Assembly (NCBI GenBank): GCA_023151275.1
Contig: JAKLJI010000003.1
Coordinates: forward strand, 146,357 to 199,505
Direction of reading: 5' to 3'
DNA from: Bacteroidia bacterium
Lineage (GTDB): Bacteria; Bacteroidota; Bacteroidia; UKL13-3
DNA: 53,149 nt
Shown here in pieces: positions 34,241 through 42,464 of the stretch; the first letter of the stretch is position 1, and every line of letters begins with the position of its first letter. Position numbers and translations under genes: made by a program. The notes beneath the pieces were generated by a model that saw only the letters and a list, made by a program, of their open reading frames with translations, did no database searches and was not told where the DNA came from.

Positions 34241-35617
34241 TTATTTTTCGTTCATTAATTTCTGGAAAGAATCCGATTTCATAATTCTATATATGGTTGA
34301 TTTTCCAACCTCCAGCTTTTTGGCAACTGTAATTACATTGCCATTGTATTTATCCAAATAGGTTTTAATAATCAGGTTATTGAAATCATCCAGCGTCATT
34401 TCACGGCTGAGGTAGCTGCTCATCGACTTATCGCTGTTATAGGTAATGTCTTTGGCTTCAATAATACCACCATCGCACATCACACAGGCCAAATCAATAA
34501 TTGCTTTCAACTCGCGAATATTACCTGGATAAGAATAATCAAGCAATCTCTTTTGAGCATCCGAACTTAGCATGATTTTTCCCATCTTATTCTCCTTGCA
34601 AAATTCGTCAATAAATGCTTTACTAATATGAATAATATCATATCCTCTATCGCGAAGTGGAGGCAGAGCAATTGGTAATCCCAACAAGCGGTAATACAAG
34701 TCTTCCCTAAATCTGCCGGCTTGAATCTCTTCTGAAAGATTTTTATGCGTGGCAACAATTACCCGCACATCTACGGGTATAGTTTGGTTTCCACCAATTC
34801 GGGTAACTTCTCTTTCCTGCAAAACACGCAGCAATTTAGCTTGAAGACTAAGGTCTAACTCCCCTATTTCATCCAAAAAAATCGTTCCCTTATGCGCCAG
34901 CTCAAACTTACCTATTCGGCGCGCATCGGCTCCGGTAAAGGCACCTTTTTCATGACCAAACAACTCACTTTCAATCAATTCTTTTGGAATGGCAGCCACG
35001 TTAACAGGAACAAATGCTGCTTTTTTGCGTTCGCTGTGGTAGTGAATCGCCTTGGCAACCAACTCTTTACCAGTTCCAGTTTCGCCTGTTATAGAAACGG
35101 TTATTTTACTATTTGCGGCTTTCTCAATCAGGCTAAACGTTTGTTTGATTAAATCGCTGTTGCCAATAATGGTTTTGCTGAAATCGTATTTTTTCCCAAG
35201 GTCTTCGCGCAGGTTGCTGATTTCTGAACGCAAAGCCGAGTTGGTTAAGGCATTGTTGATGGAGTTCAACAAGCGAGGTTTGGTATCCTCATTTTTGATG
35301 ATGTAATCAAAAACACCCAACTTCAACAACTCAACTGCTGTTCCTACATCTTCTTGTCCTGAAATAACCATGATTTGAGCATGGTCGTCCAGCTCCTTAA
35401 TCTTTTTAATTAATTCGGCTCCGTTCATTCCGGGCAAGGAGTAATCAACTGTGATTAAGTCTGGTTTCTTATGGAGGTTGGCCAGACATTCTTTTGCATC
35501 GGCAAATGCTTCTACCTTGTAATCCGGATTCAGACTAACAGAATAGCTTAAAAAATTACGGTACCAAGTATCGTCCTCAACAATAAAAATAGTAAAGCCG
35601 GTTTTGCTGCGCGTCAT
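34241..35617 (-). CDS. Sigma-54-dependent response regulator (NtrC family)
   Basis: 458 residues. Receiver 8-125 with Glu14-Asp15-Asp16, phospho-acceptor Asp58 (DLITVDYSLPGMNG) and Lys108. AAA+ domain with Walker A GETGTGKE (178-185), the sigma-54 contact loop GAFTGA (225-230), Walker B GTIFLDEIGELD and RFREDLYYRLLGLPI. C-terminal Fis-type helix-turn-helix (ITVAKKLEVGKSTIYRIM). It activates RpoN promoters, probably of the polysaccharide locus beside it, given the shared operon with the sugar transferase. Confidence 0.95.
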   Translation of the reverse strand: MTRSKTGFTIFIVEDDTWYRNFLSYSVSLNPDYKVEAFADAKECLANLHKKPDLITVDYSLPGMNGAELIKKIKELDDHAQIMVISGQEDVGTAVELLKLGVFDYIIKNEDTKPRLLNSINNALTNSALRSEISNLREDLGKKYDFSKTIIGNSDLIKQTFSLIEKAANSKITVSITGETGTGKELVAKAIHYHSERKKAAFVPVNVAAIPKELIESELFGHEKGAFTGADARRIGKFELAHKGTIFLDEIGELDLSLQAKLLRVLQEREVTRIGGNQTIPVDVRVIVATHKNLSEEIQAGRFREDLYYRLLGLPIALPPLRDRGYDIIHISKAFIDEFCKENKMGKIMLSSDAQKRLLDYSYPGNIRELKAIIDLACVMCDGGIIEAKDITYNSDKSMSSYLSREMTLDDFNNLIIKTYLDKYNGNVITVAKKLEVGKSTIYRIMKSDSFQKLMNEK

Positions 35618-35742
35618 AAATTATCATCCCAATTAACAAAATTGCGCAATCAATGCCAAGAAAGTAGAATAAAATGCACCCTTGAGTCTGTGGGAAGTAT
35701 CAAAAAACAGAAAATTGGAAGGTAATTGGCCTTAAGCGGTAG

Positions 35743-36471
35743 TTATCGAAACTTCGACTTATAGATTTGCATGAGGGTTGCCTTAGAATTTTCGGAGAAT
35801 TTAGAATTGTAAATCATACCGAAAGCGCCTCCGGTTTCAATAGAATCGTACACCTTGGCTTTCAAAGGCCGATGATGAAATACCGCAATCAATTCCTTTC
35901 GGTAAAAAATAAGCAACAAACGCGGACGAAACTCCCTCTTCTGAAAATCAAAATCATTCAGCAAAAAGCTTTTATAATCTCCCTGTTCAGGCATTTCCTG
36001 AAGTTTGAAGGTATCTAAAAAGCTTTGAAAAAACTCCTGCCGACTGTTGGGAAGCGCCACCATCAGCAATTTTTGCAGTTCAGCTTCTGCTACAGAAATC
36101 ACATCGATGCTGGCATGCTCCAGGTAGGCATCAATCCATATTTTTACAAGCGTATCGTTTTGCGGAAACTCCTGAATGGGATTGAATGGCCGGATGACTT
36201 TTCCGACTTTTTTGCCGTTTGCATCGTACAAAACAGCCCCACGTTTGAGCTGAATTTCGTCATATTGTCCATCTTTCTTCACCCACAATTCAAGCCAAAC
36301 CCTACTCAATCTAGCATTGAAAGGATGTGCAATGAAGGCGGTACCACTTTTTATTTCAAGCACAGCCTCCCCATCCGGTTCGGCGCGAAGCTGGGCTATT
36401 CCACCCGAATATTCGGCCCTAACCACCAAGGTAGCCAGCAGAAAAAATAGGACTAAGCTATTTCTTAGCAA
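35743..36471 (-). CDS. Secreted protein of unknown function
   Basis: 242 residues from a TTG codon (MLRNSLVLFFLLATLVVRAE), which gives a clean signal peptide and overlaps the DedA gene by 14 bp. The frame is open to an ATG at 36528, but that would add 19 residues encoded inside the DedA gene; either start is possible. The mature part begins YSGGIAQLRAEPDGEAVLEI and contains FNARLSRVWLELWVKKDGQY and REFRPRLLLIFYRKELIAVF. No family recognised. Coupled to DedA, so an envelope role is likely. Confidence 0.7.
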   Translation of the reverse strand: MLRNSLVLFFLLATLVVRAEYSGGIAQLRAEPDGEAVLEIKSGTAFIAHPFNARLSRVWLELWVKKDGQYDEIQLKRGAVLYDANGKKVGKVIRPFNPIQEFPQNDTLVKIWIDAYLEHASIDVISVAEAELQKLLMVALPNSRQEFFQSFLDTFKLQEMPEQGDYKSFLLNDFDFQKREFRPRLLLIFYRKELIAVFHHRPLKAKVYDSIETGGAFGMIYNSKFSENSKATLMQIYKSKFR

Positions 36472-37099
36472 AACGATGTTTAACAAATTCAAATACAACA
36501 GGAAGCAGAGAAACCAAAATGATGCCAAAAACTACTTTTTCAAAATTGGCTTTGATCCAAGGTAAACTGCCAAAGAAATAACCTGCAAGCGAAATGGAGG
36601 TAACCCAAAGAATTGCACCTGCCACGCAATACGACATGTATTTTTTGTAGGTCATATTGCCTACCCCGGCCACAAAAGGAGCAAAGGTTCTTACAATTGG
36701 AACAAAACGCGCAATGATAATGGTACGTGCTCCATGCTTTTCGTAGAAGGCATGGGTTTTATCGAGGTAATCTTTACGAATGGTGAAAACACCGAATAGT
36801 TTTGCTCCTTCTCCCTTTTTGGCAAGGAATTTTCCAATAAAATAATTGGAATTATCACCCAACAAAGCAGCAGTTATCAGTAAAATAATAATCAAGGTAA
36901 TACTTAAGCCATTTTGCTCATTGGCAGCTAGTGCACCTGCGGCAAAAAGCAACGAATCACCCGGTAAAAATGGCGTTACCACCAATCCTGTTTCCATAAA
37001 CACAATCAAGAAAAGCAACCCATAAACCAGGGTACCATAAGCCGTAATAAAATCCTGAAGGTGTTTGTCGAAATGAAGAATAAAATCAATCAGTTCCAT
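36458..37099 (-). CDS. DedA family (VTT-domain) membrane protein
   Basis: 213 residues, five or six helices. Typical motifs: FMETGLVVTPFLPGDSLLFA near the N-terminus, LGDNSNYFIGKFLAKKG, FYEKHGARTIIIARFVPIVR (the conserved arginine segment) and TFAPFVAGVGNMTYKKY. DedA proteins move or flip phospholipids or undecaprenyl phosphate and support membrane homeostasis. Here it is next to polysaccharide genes that also use undecaprenyl carriers. Confidence 0.95.
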   Translation of the reverse strand: MELIDFILHFDKHLQDFITAYGTLVYGLLFLIVFMETGLVVTPFLPGDSLLFAAGALAANEQNGLSITLIIILLITAALLGDNSNYFIGKFLAKKGEGAKLFGVFTIRKDYLDKTHAFYEKHGARTIIIARFVPIVRTFAPFVAGVGNMTYKKYMSYCVAGAILWVTSISLAGYFFGSLPWIKANFEKVVFGIILVSLLPVVFEFVKHRFAKK

Positions 37100-37209
37100 G
37101 TGGTAAAGTTTTTGGCAAGTTTAGTGAAGATGGCCCAAAACGCAAGGAATTGAATGAATGAATGCCCGATAATCAAAAAAATACAGGTAGATAATCCTAT
37201 TTTTGAGCT

Positions 37210-37329
37210 ATGAAATCTTTCGGAAAAATTCTTGTACTGGCACTATTTGGCCTATGCCTGCTTGGAATGCCTGCCTGCAAATCAGGTGGAATTTTCAAAT
37301 CGAACAAATGCAATTGCCCTAAGTTCTAA
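37210..37329 (+). CDS. 39-residue lipoprotein
   Basis: MKSFGKILVLALFGLCLLGM, then PACKSGG gives a lipobox with Cys23, and the mature peptide is only 17 residues ending CNCPKF. Its stop codon overlaps the start of the GT2 gene (TAATG), which supports translation of both. Similar tiny lipoproteins with a cysteine-rich C-terminus occur in Bacteroidota; function unknown. A TATTTTTG word at 37198 resembles a -7 element but is very close to the start. Confidence 0.75.
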   Translation: MKSFGKILVLALFGLCLLGMPACKSGGIFKSNKCNCPKF

Positions 37330-38138
37330 TGCCAGCGCCATTAATTAGCATAATTACGGTTTGTTACAATGCAGCATCTCTTATCTGCAAAAGCCTGGAT
37401 TCTGCCATGGAACAAGATTTCCAGGATTTTGAACTGGTAATTGTGGATGGAGGATCAAGCGACAACACACTGGAATTGCTACAAGCTTATTCAAGCAAAA
37501 TAGGCACCTTAATTTCTGAAAAAGACAAGGGCATTTATGATGCTATGAACAAAGGCGTTCAGCTAGCCAAAGGTGAATGGATTTATTTTTTGAATGCAGG
37601 CGATTCGTTTTTCGACAAGCAGGTTTTGAGTTCGCTTTTCCTGAATCAACCCTTGGAAGGCAAATCATTTTTGTACGGTAAAGTACAAACGGTGAATGAA
37701 CCAACCGGGATTGATTACGTAGCCGGAGAGGAAGTCTCCATCTCAGATTTCTATTCAAGATACCCCATTTGCCACCAAGCTACCTTTTCCAGAAAATCAC
37801 TATTTACCCGTTTGGGAGGGTTTGATACCCGCTACAAATTGGCAGCAGATACGGAATGGTTTGCCCGTTTATTTAGCCGTTTTCCGGAAGAAGCCCTGTT
37901 TGTAAACCGAACCATTGCCTATTACGATATTCAAGGCACCACCTACCGCAAAAGAATGCAAGGCTACCGCGAATACCTCCACTTTGGGAAGCGGCATTTT
38001 CCGCTTGCCGTAAGCATAAAAAACCACTTGTTCTATCCTTTACTTTGGTTGAAAGTAAAACTGATCAGAGGGCTTACAGACACCCAACTTTTCAAAGCAT
38101 ACCGAAAATTTAAATTCAAAAAACAACTTGCCAATTGA
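37329..38138 (+). CDS. Glycosyltransferase family 2
   Basis: 269 residues, no clear membrane segment. GT-A start PLISIITVCYNAASLICKSL, FELVIVDGGSSDNTLEL, ISEKDKGIYDAMNKGVQLAK and the metal motif region WIYFLNAGDSFFD; HQATFSRKSLFTRLGGFDTR and KLAADTEWFARLF follow. It matches the WcaA/colanic-type group. Forms an operon with the small lipoprotein before it (1-bp overlap) and the methyltransferase after it (3 bp). Confidence 0.93.
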   Translation: MPAPLISIITVCYNAASLICKSLDSAMEQDFQDFELVIVDGGSSDNTLELLQAYSSKIGTLISEKDKGIYDAMNKGVQLAKGEWIYFLNAGDSFFDKQVLSSLFLNQPLEGKSFLYGKVQTVNEPTGIDYVAGEEVSISDFYSRYPICHQATFSRKSLFTRLGGFDTRYKLAADTEWFARLFSRFPEEALFVNRTIAYYDIQGTTYRKRMQGYREYLHFGKRHFPLAVSIKNHLFYPLLWLKVKLIRGLTDTQLFKAYRKFKFKKQLAN

Positions 38139-38141
38139 GTT

Positions 38142-38783
38142 ATGGCCCTTATAAAACCACCCAAATTCAGATTTCTTCCCACTAGCCTTAAATCGGCAAA
38201 TTTCCGTTTGCTTGATGTTGGAGCCGGAAGTCACTCGGCCAGTAAAACCAAAAAATGGTATCCCAATTGCGAATACCATGGCATTGATATTACGCGCAAC
38301 TACGAAAACGACGAAAACGATTTCAAAGCCATGTCGGGTTTTTACGAAATGGATTTAACCCAATTGGAGTTTTCTTCCATTCCGGATAATTACTTCGATG
38401 TAATCATGATGAGCCATATCATTGAGCACCTGAGCAATGGCGACCAAGTTATTCAAGGCTTGCTCCCCAAACTTAAAACTGGGGGCTTTATTTATATTGA
38501 ATATCCCGCAGAGCGAAGTACCAGGCTACCAAGTATGAAACGGACATTGAATTTTTACGATGACCCAACCCATGTGCGAATCTATTCGGTGCCAGAAGTT
38601 GCAGGCATCCTTGAAAAAGCCGGATTCTCGGTCCTTCGCCAAGGAACACGCAGGTATTGGCCTTATATCGTTCTATTGCCATTAACCCTGGTTACTGAAT
38701 TTTTAAAATACCGCTTCATTCCGGGAGGCGTATTTTGGGATATTGCCGGATTTGCTGAATTTGTTTTTGCACGAAAAAAGTAA
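38142..38783 (+). CDS. Class I SAM-dependent methyltransferase
   Basis: 213 residues. Motif I FRLLDVGAGSHSASKTKKWY, strand 2 EYHGIDITRNYEND, motif II region YFDVIMMSHIIEHLSNGDQV and LKTGGFIYIEYPAERSTRL. Methyltransf_11-type. The adjacent glycosyltransferase suggests a glycan or lipid-linked sugar substrate, but this is inference. Followed after 3 bp by the Nif3 gene. Confidence 0.9.
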   Translation: MALIKPPKFRFLPTSLKSANFRLLDVGAGSHSASKTKKWYPNCEYHGIDITRNYENDENDFKAMSGFYEMDLTQLEFSSIPDNYFDVIMMSHIIEHLSNGDQVIQGLLPKLKTGGFIYIEYPAERSTRLPSMKRTLNFYDDPTHVRIYSVPEVAGILEKAGFSVLRQGTRRYWPYIVLLPLTLVTEFLKYRFIPGGVFWDIAGFAEFVFARKK

Positions 38784-38786
38784 ACC

Positions 38787-39887
38787 ATGCACACCATTCA
38801 GGAAGTTTGTACCTATTTAGAAAGCCTGGCTCCTCTTGCCTTGCAAGAATCGTACGACAATTGCGGACTTCAAACCGGTAATGGCCAAGAAAAAGTAACC
38901 GGAGTATTAATTAGTTTAGATATTACCGAGGCTGTTTTGGATGAAGCCATTGCAAGTGGATGCAACTTGATAATCGGCCATCACCCGGTAATCTTTAAAG
39001 GCGTGAAATCGCTGACAGGAAAATCGGAAACCGAACGCATATTAATAAAAGCTATTCAAAACAAGCTGGCTATTTACGCCATTCATACCAATTTAGACAA
39101 TGTTTTATTGGGTGTGAATCATGCATTTGCCAATCGTTTGGGTTTAGTAAACCAAGAAATTCTGCTTCCCAAAAAAGAGCAATTGATGCAATTGGTGACC
39201 TATGTTCCGGAAGCAAAAACCGAGGAACTTAGACTGGCGCTATTTGAAGCCGGAGCCGGTTCAATTGGCAATTACGACCAATGCAGTTTCCGCATTTCGG
39301 GAAAAGGAAGCTTTAGAGCCAAAACCGGAGCCAATCCTTTTGTAGGTGAAGTAGGGAAATTGCACGAAGAAGCCGAAGCCCGTCTGGAACTGATTTTTCC
39401 GAGCCACCTGGAATTCAAACTAATTCAAGCACTAAAAGCAGCCCACCCTTACGAGGAAGTAGCCTATCAAACCTATCCACTTGGCAATGTAAATCAAGAA
39501 ATTGGCTCGGGCATGATAGGTGTTTTGCCTGAACCGATGACGGAAAAGAAGTTTTTGGAATACCTGAAAGAAAAAATGGAACTTGAAGTAATTCGGCACA
39601 GTCCTCTCAGCGGTAAAACCATCCAAAAAATTGGAATTTGTGGAGGTGCCGGAAGTTTTTTAACAGGGATAGCCAAAAGCCGGAAACTGGATGCTTATGT
39701 GAGTGCAGATTTCAAATACCATGAATTTTTTGATGCCGAGGGCCAATTATTAATAGCCGATATCGGACATTATGAGAGTGAAAAATATACGAAAGATTGG
39801 TTAAGAGACTTGATTATCAAAAAATTTGCTAAATTCGCGGTCCTTTTATCTCAAATTAATACAAACCCTGTAAACTACTATTCATAA
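38787..39887 (+). CDS. Nif3-like dinuclear metal-centre protein
   Basis: 366 residues, the long form with an inserted YqfO/CutA-like domain (about 130-235). Conserved metal-ligand segments: LIIGHHPVIFKGVKSL (HH pair) and YAIHTNLDNVLLGVNHAFA in the N-terminal part, then GGAGSFL, YVSADFKYHEFFDA and IADIGHYESE in the C-terminal part. Formerly annotated as GTP cyclohydrolase 1 type 2; the real activity is not settled. The next gene (2 bp away) is the zinc-ribbon protein usually found beside it in Bacteroidota. Confidence 0.94.
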   Translation: MHTIQEVCTYLESLAPLALQESYDNCGLQTGNGQEKVTGVLISLDITEAVLDEAIASGCNLIIGHHPVIFKGVKSLTGKSETERILIKAIQNKLAIYAIHTNLDNVLLGVNHAFANRLGLVNQEILLPKKEQLMQLVTYVPEAKTEELRLALFEAGAGSIGNYDQCSFRISGKGSFRAKTGANPFVGEVGKLHEEAEARLELIFPSHLEFKLIQALKAAHPYEEVAYQTYPLGNVNQEIGSGMIGVLPEPMTEKKFLEYLKEKMELEVIRHSPLSGKTIQKIGICGGAGSFLTGIAKSRKLDAYVSADFKYHEFFDAEGQLLIADIGHYESEKYTKDWLRDLIIKKFAKFAVLLSQINTNPVNYYS

Positions 39888-39889
39888 CT

Positions 39890-40654
39890 ATGGCAGGCGC
39901 AACCGATATCAGCATTGAACAAAAACTGAAAGCACTTTACAAGCTTCAACTGATTGATTCCAAAATCGATAACCTTCGTTCAGTTCGTGGAGAGCTTCCT
40001 ATGGAGGTATCCGACCTGGAGGATGAAATTGCCGGTTATGAGACTCGCTTGCAGAACATGCAAGCCGAAATCAAAAAGATGGATGAAGCCATCAACCAAA
40101 ACAAAACTCGTATTATGGATGCCAAAGCTTTGGTAAAAAAATACGAGAAGCAATTGGAGAATGTAAAAAACAACCGTGAATACGAAGCTCTTTCAAAAGA
40201 GATTGAAATTCAAGGCCTTGAGCAACTCGCAGCTGAAAAGCGAATCAAAAACGCGCAATTCGATATCGACCAGAAAAAACAAGCGCTCGAGAACCTAAAA
40301 CTTGAACTTGAAGGTCGTAAAACCGATTTAGCAACTAAAAAAGGTGAACTTGACAATATCGTTAACGAAACCGAAAAAGAAGAAAATCAACTTCTTGCTG
40401 TTCGTTCTGAGGCTGTTAAAGTTGCAGACGAGCGTTTAGTAGGTTCTTATGAGCGTATTCGTCGCGGAGTGAAAAACGGCATTGGTGTTGCAACCATTCA
40501 ACGCGAAAGCTGCAGCGGTTGCTTCGGTGGCATTCCTCCTCAGCGTCAAAGCGATATCAAACAACGTAAAAAAATTATCGTATGTGAAAACTGCGGACGT
40601 GTTTTGATTGATTCCGGTTTGGCAGAAGAAGTATCCGCCGAATCGCATATCTAA
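39890..40654 (+). CDS. C4-type zinc-ribbon, coiled-coil protein (CdsZ/CT398-like)
   Basis: 254 residues. Residues about 10-180 form a long antiparallel coiled coil (KKMDEAINQNKTRIMDAKAL, NVKNNREYEALSKEIEIQG). The C-terminus holds a four-cysteine zinc ribbon, SCSGCFGGIPPQRQSDIKQR followed by VCENCGRVL. The fold is known from chlamydial CT398/CdsZ, which binds RpoN and secretion parts, and from mycobacterial relatives. The link to the Nif3 gene is a conserved neighbourhood. Highly expressed-looking codons compared with neighbours. Confidence 0.92.
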   Translation: MAGATDISIEQKLKALYKLQLIDSKIDNLRSVRGELPMEVSDLEDEIAGYETRLQNMQAEIKKMDEAINQNKTRIMDAKALVKKYEKQLENVKNNREYEALSKEIEIQGLEQLAAEKRIKNAQFDIDQKKQALENLKLELEGRKTDLATKKGELDNIVNETEKEENQLLAVRSEAVKVADERLVGSYERIRRGVKNGIGVATIQRESCSGCFGGIPPQRQSDIKQRKKIIVCENCGRVLIDSGLAEEVSAESHI

Positions 40655-40672
40655 CTGAAAACAAAGCTATTT

Positions 40673-40745
40673 AAGCCACTTGCCGTTTGAAAATTGTTTT
40701 CCAATGCGGGAAACACGAAATTTCAGACCGCAAGTGGCTTTTTTT
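40673..40745 (+). terminator. Terminator running into the next start codon
   Basis: Arms AAGCCACTTGC (40673-40683) and GCAAGTGGCTT (40730-40740), loop about 46 bases, then a T tract that ends directly at the ATG of the next gene (40746). Confidence 0.75.
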
Positions 40746-42230
40746 ATGCAAAAAATAGTTTTTTTTCTCGCTCTGGTTTTCGGTTCATTTGCCTGCTATG
40801 CGGGAGAATTTGTGCTGAGCAGAAACTTATTTGAAGCACAAAAAGCTATTGCTTCCATGCGCTTTCTGGAAGCCCAAAAACGGATTGAAAAGGAAAGGTT
40901 GGAAAACCCACAGAACCTGGCTTCTGATTACTACCAGAGTTTTCTGGAATGCTACCAAGTTCTTATTAACCAACGAAATACCGACTTCGATGCCTTCAAA
41001 AAAGCAAGTGAAAAACGAATTCAACGCTTGGAAGCTGAATCGTCAAAATCCGAAATGCATGACATTTCCCTGTGTCAGTTTGAATTGCATTTAGGCTTTG
41101 CTAAACTGGTATTCGGAGAATATGTAGGTGCAGCTTTCAATCTCCGTTCGGCGAATAAACTCAGCAGGACATTATACGCCCAAAAACCGGGAGTACTTCA
41201 AAATCAAAAAAATTACAGCTTATTGCTTGCAGCCTTGGGCACCATTCCTCCTAAATATGCCTGGGTGGTAACCAGCATTGGCATGGAAGGAAATTTTGAA
41301 GGCGGAATTCATAAGCTGAAGGAGTTTATTGCAAAAACAGCCCACAAACCCGAACTCGAGCTAGAGCGAGCAGAAGCCCTGTTTACAAGCACCTGGCTTT
41401 TGCTGAATTTTGACAACAACAAGAAAGAAACCTGGACCTTTATTGAAAAAAACAGTCAGCAGTTCCAAAGTAATCTTTGGCAAGCATATCTGCGTGCATT
41501 GGTAGCTGAAAAATGTTACCAAGCCAGACAATGTGTGCAGGTTATCGACCAAAAACCTCAAGAGAACTCGGAAGAACAAGTACCTGTTTTTTGGTACCTG
41601 AGGGGCTCTGCCTCCTTGTGCTTATTGAAAAAAGAAGCCAACCGTGATCTAAACCAGTATTTAAAGCATTTCAAAGGAAAGCTTTATAAAAAGGAGTGCT
41701 TAAAAAAACTGTGTTGGTATGCTTTGTTGTTTGAATCGGAACAGGAATACAAACGTCAGCGTTCCCTTTTCCTGAAAACCTATGGCGAGCAGGGAGAAGA
41801 AAAGCTCGTGGGCAAAGAACTTGAAAAGGGAATTCTTCCCTCCAAACCTTTACTTATGGCCAGATTGCTCTTTGATGGCGGCCAATTCAATCAGGCATTA
41901 AGCACCCTTCAAAAAACAAAACCTGAGCAACTAAGTGCTTACCAACAACTGGAATATTATTACCGCTTGGGAAGAATTTATCAAGAACAAAATCAATTGG
42001 AAGAAGCCCTTGCTGCCTATAAAACCTGCGTTGAACTTGCTCCGGGTTTCAATTCGTATTATGCTCCCAATGCCTGCCTGCAACTTGGCACCCTCTACAC
42101 CGCAACTAAAAAAACAGATCAGGCTAAAATGTGGCTGAAGAAAGTACTTGAATTCAGCGGCTACGAGCATGAATCAAGCATTAATCAGAGTGCTTCAAAT
42201 CAACTTAAATTGCTAAATGAGGTTGATTAA
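40746..42230 (+). CDS. TPR-repeat secreted protein
   Basis: 494 residues from MQKIVFFLALVFGSFACYAG, a signal peptide; the frame is open back to 40680 but that crosses the terminator. The mature part is all-helical: ESKSEMHDISLCQFELHLGF, then typical TPR units near the C-terminus (YYRLGRIYQEQNQLEEALAA, YKTCVELAPGFNSYYAPNAC, LQLGTLYTATKKTDQAKMWL). Probably a periplasmic scaffold; partner unknown. It is not tightly linked to the genes around it. Confidence 0.85.
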   Translation: MQKIVFFLALVFGSFACYAGEFVLSRNLFEAQKAIASMRFLEAQKRIEKERLENPQNLASDYYQSFLECYQVLINQRNTDFDAFKKASEKRIQRLEAESSKSEMHDISLCQFELHLGFAKLVFGEYVGAAFNLRSANKLSRTLYAQKPGVLQNQKNYSLLLAALGTIPPKYAWVVTSIGMEGNFEGGIHKLKEFIAKTAHKPELELERAEALFTSTWLLLNFDNNKKETWTFIEKNSQQFQSNLWQAYLRALVAEKCYQARQCVQVIDQKPQENSEEQVPVFWYLRGSASLCLLKKEANRDLNQYLKHFKGKLYKKECLKKLCWYALLFESEQEYKRQRSLFLKTYGEQGEEKLVGKELEKGILPSKPLLMARLLFDGGQFNQALSTLQKTKPEQLSAYQQLEYYYRLGRIYQEQNQLEEALAAYKTCVELAPGFNSYYAPNACLQLGTLYTATKKTDQAKMWLKKVLEFSGYEHESSINQSASNQLKLLNEVD

Positions 42231-42464
42231 TCTACGCTAAATCTGCTAAAAAAAAGCGAAGAAAAATCAGGAGATAGGTTAAAATAAATTAACCGGATTA
42301 GTAAGATGAATAGGCTAACTTGGTACTGGATTTCATTTGAAAAAAACTTGTCTATTTTTGGGAAATCCTTTCAATTCCTTCCCAAAAAGAACAAGCCATT
42401 CTTCAAGGAAATACTGATTTTCAAGCAATTGAAATTTGGAACAACATTTGAAATAACTACTGCA

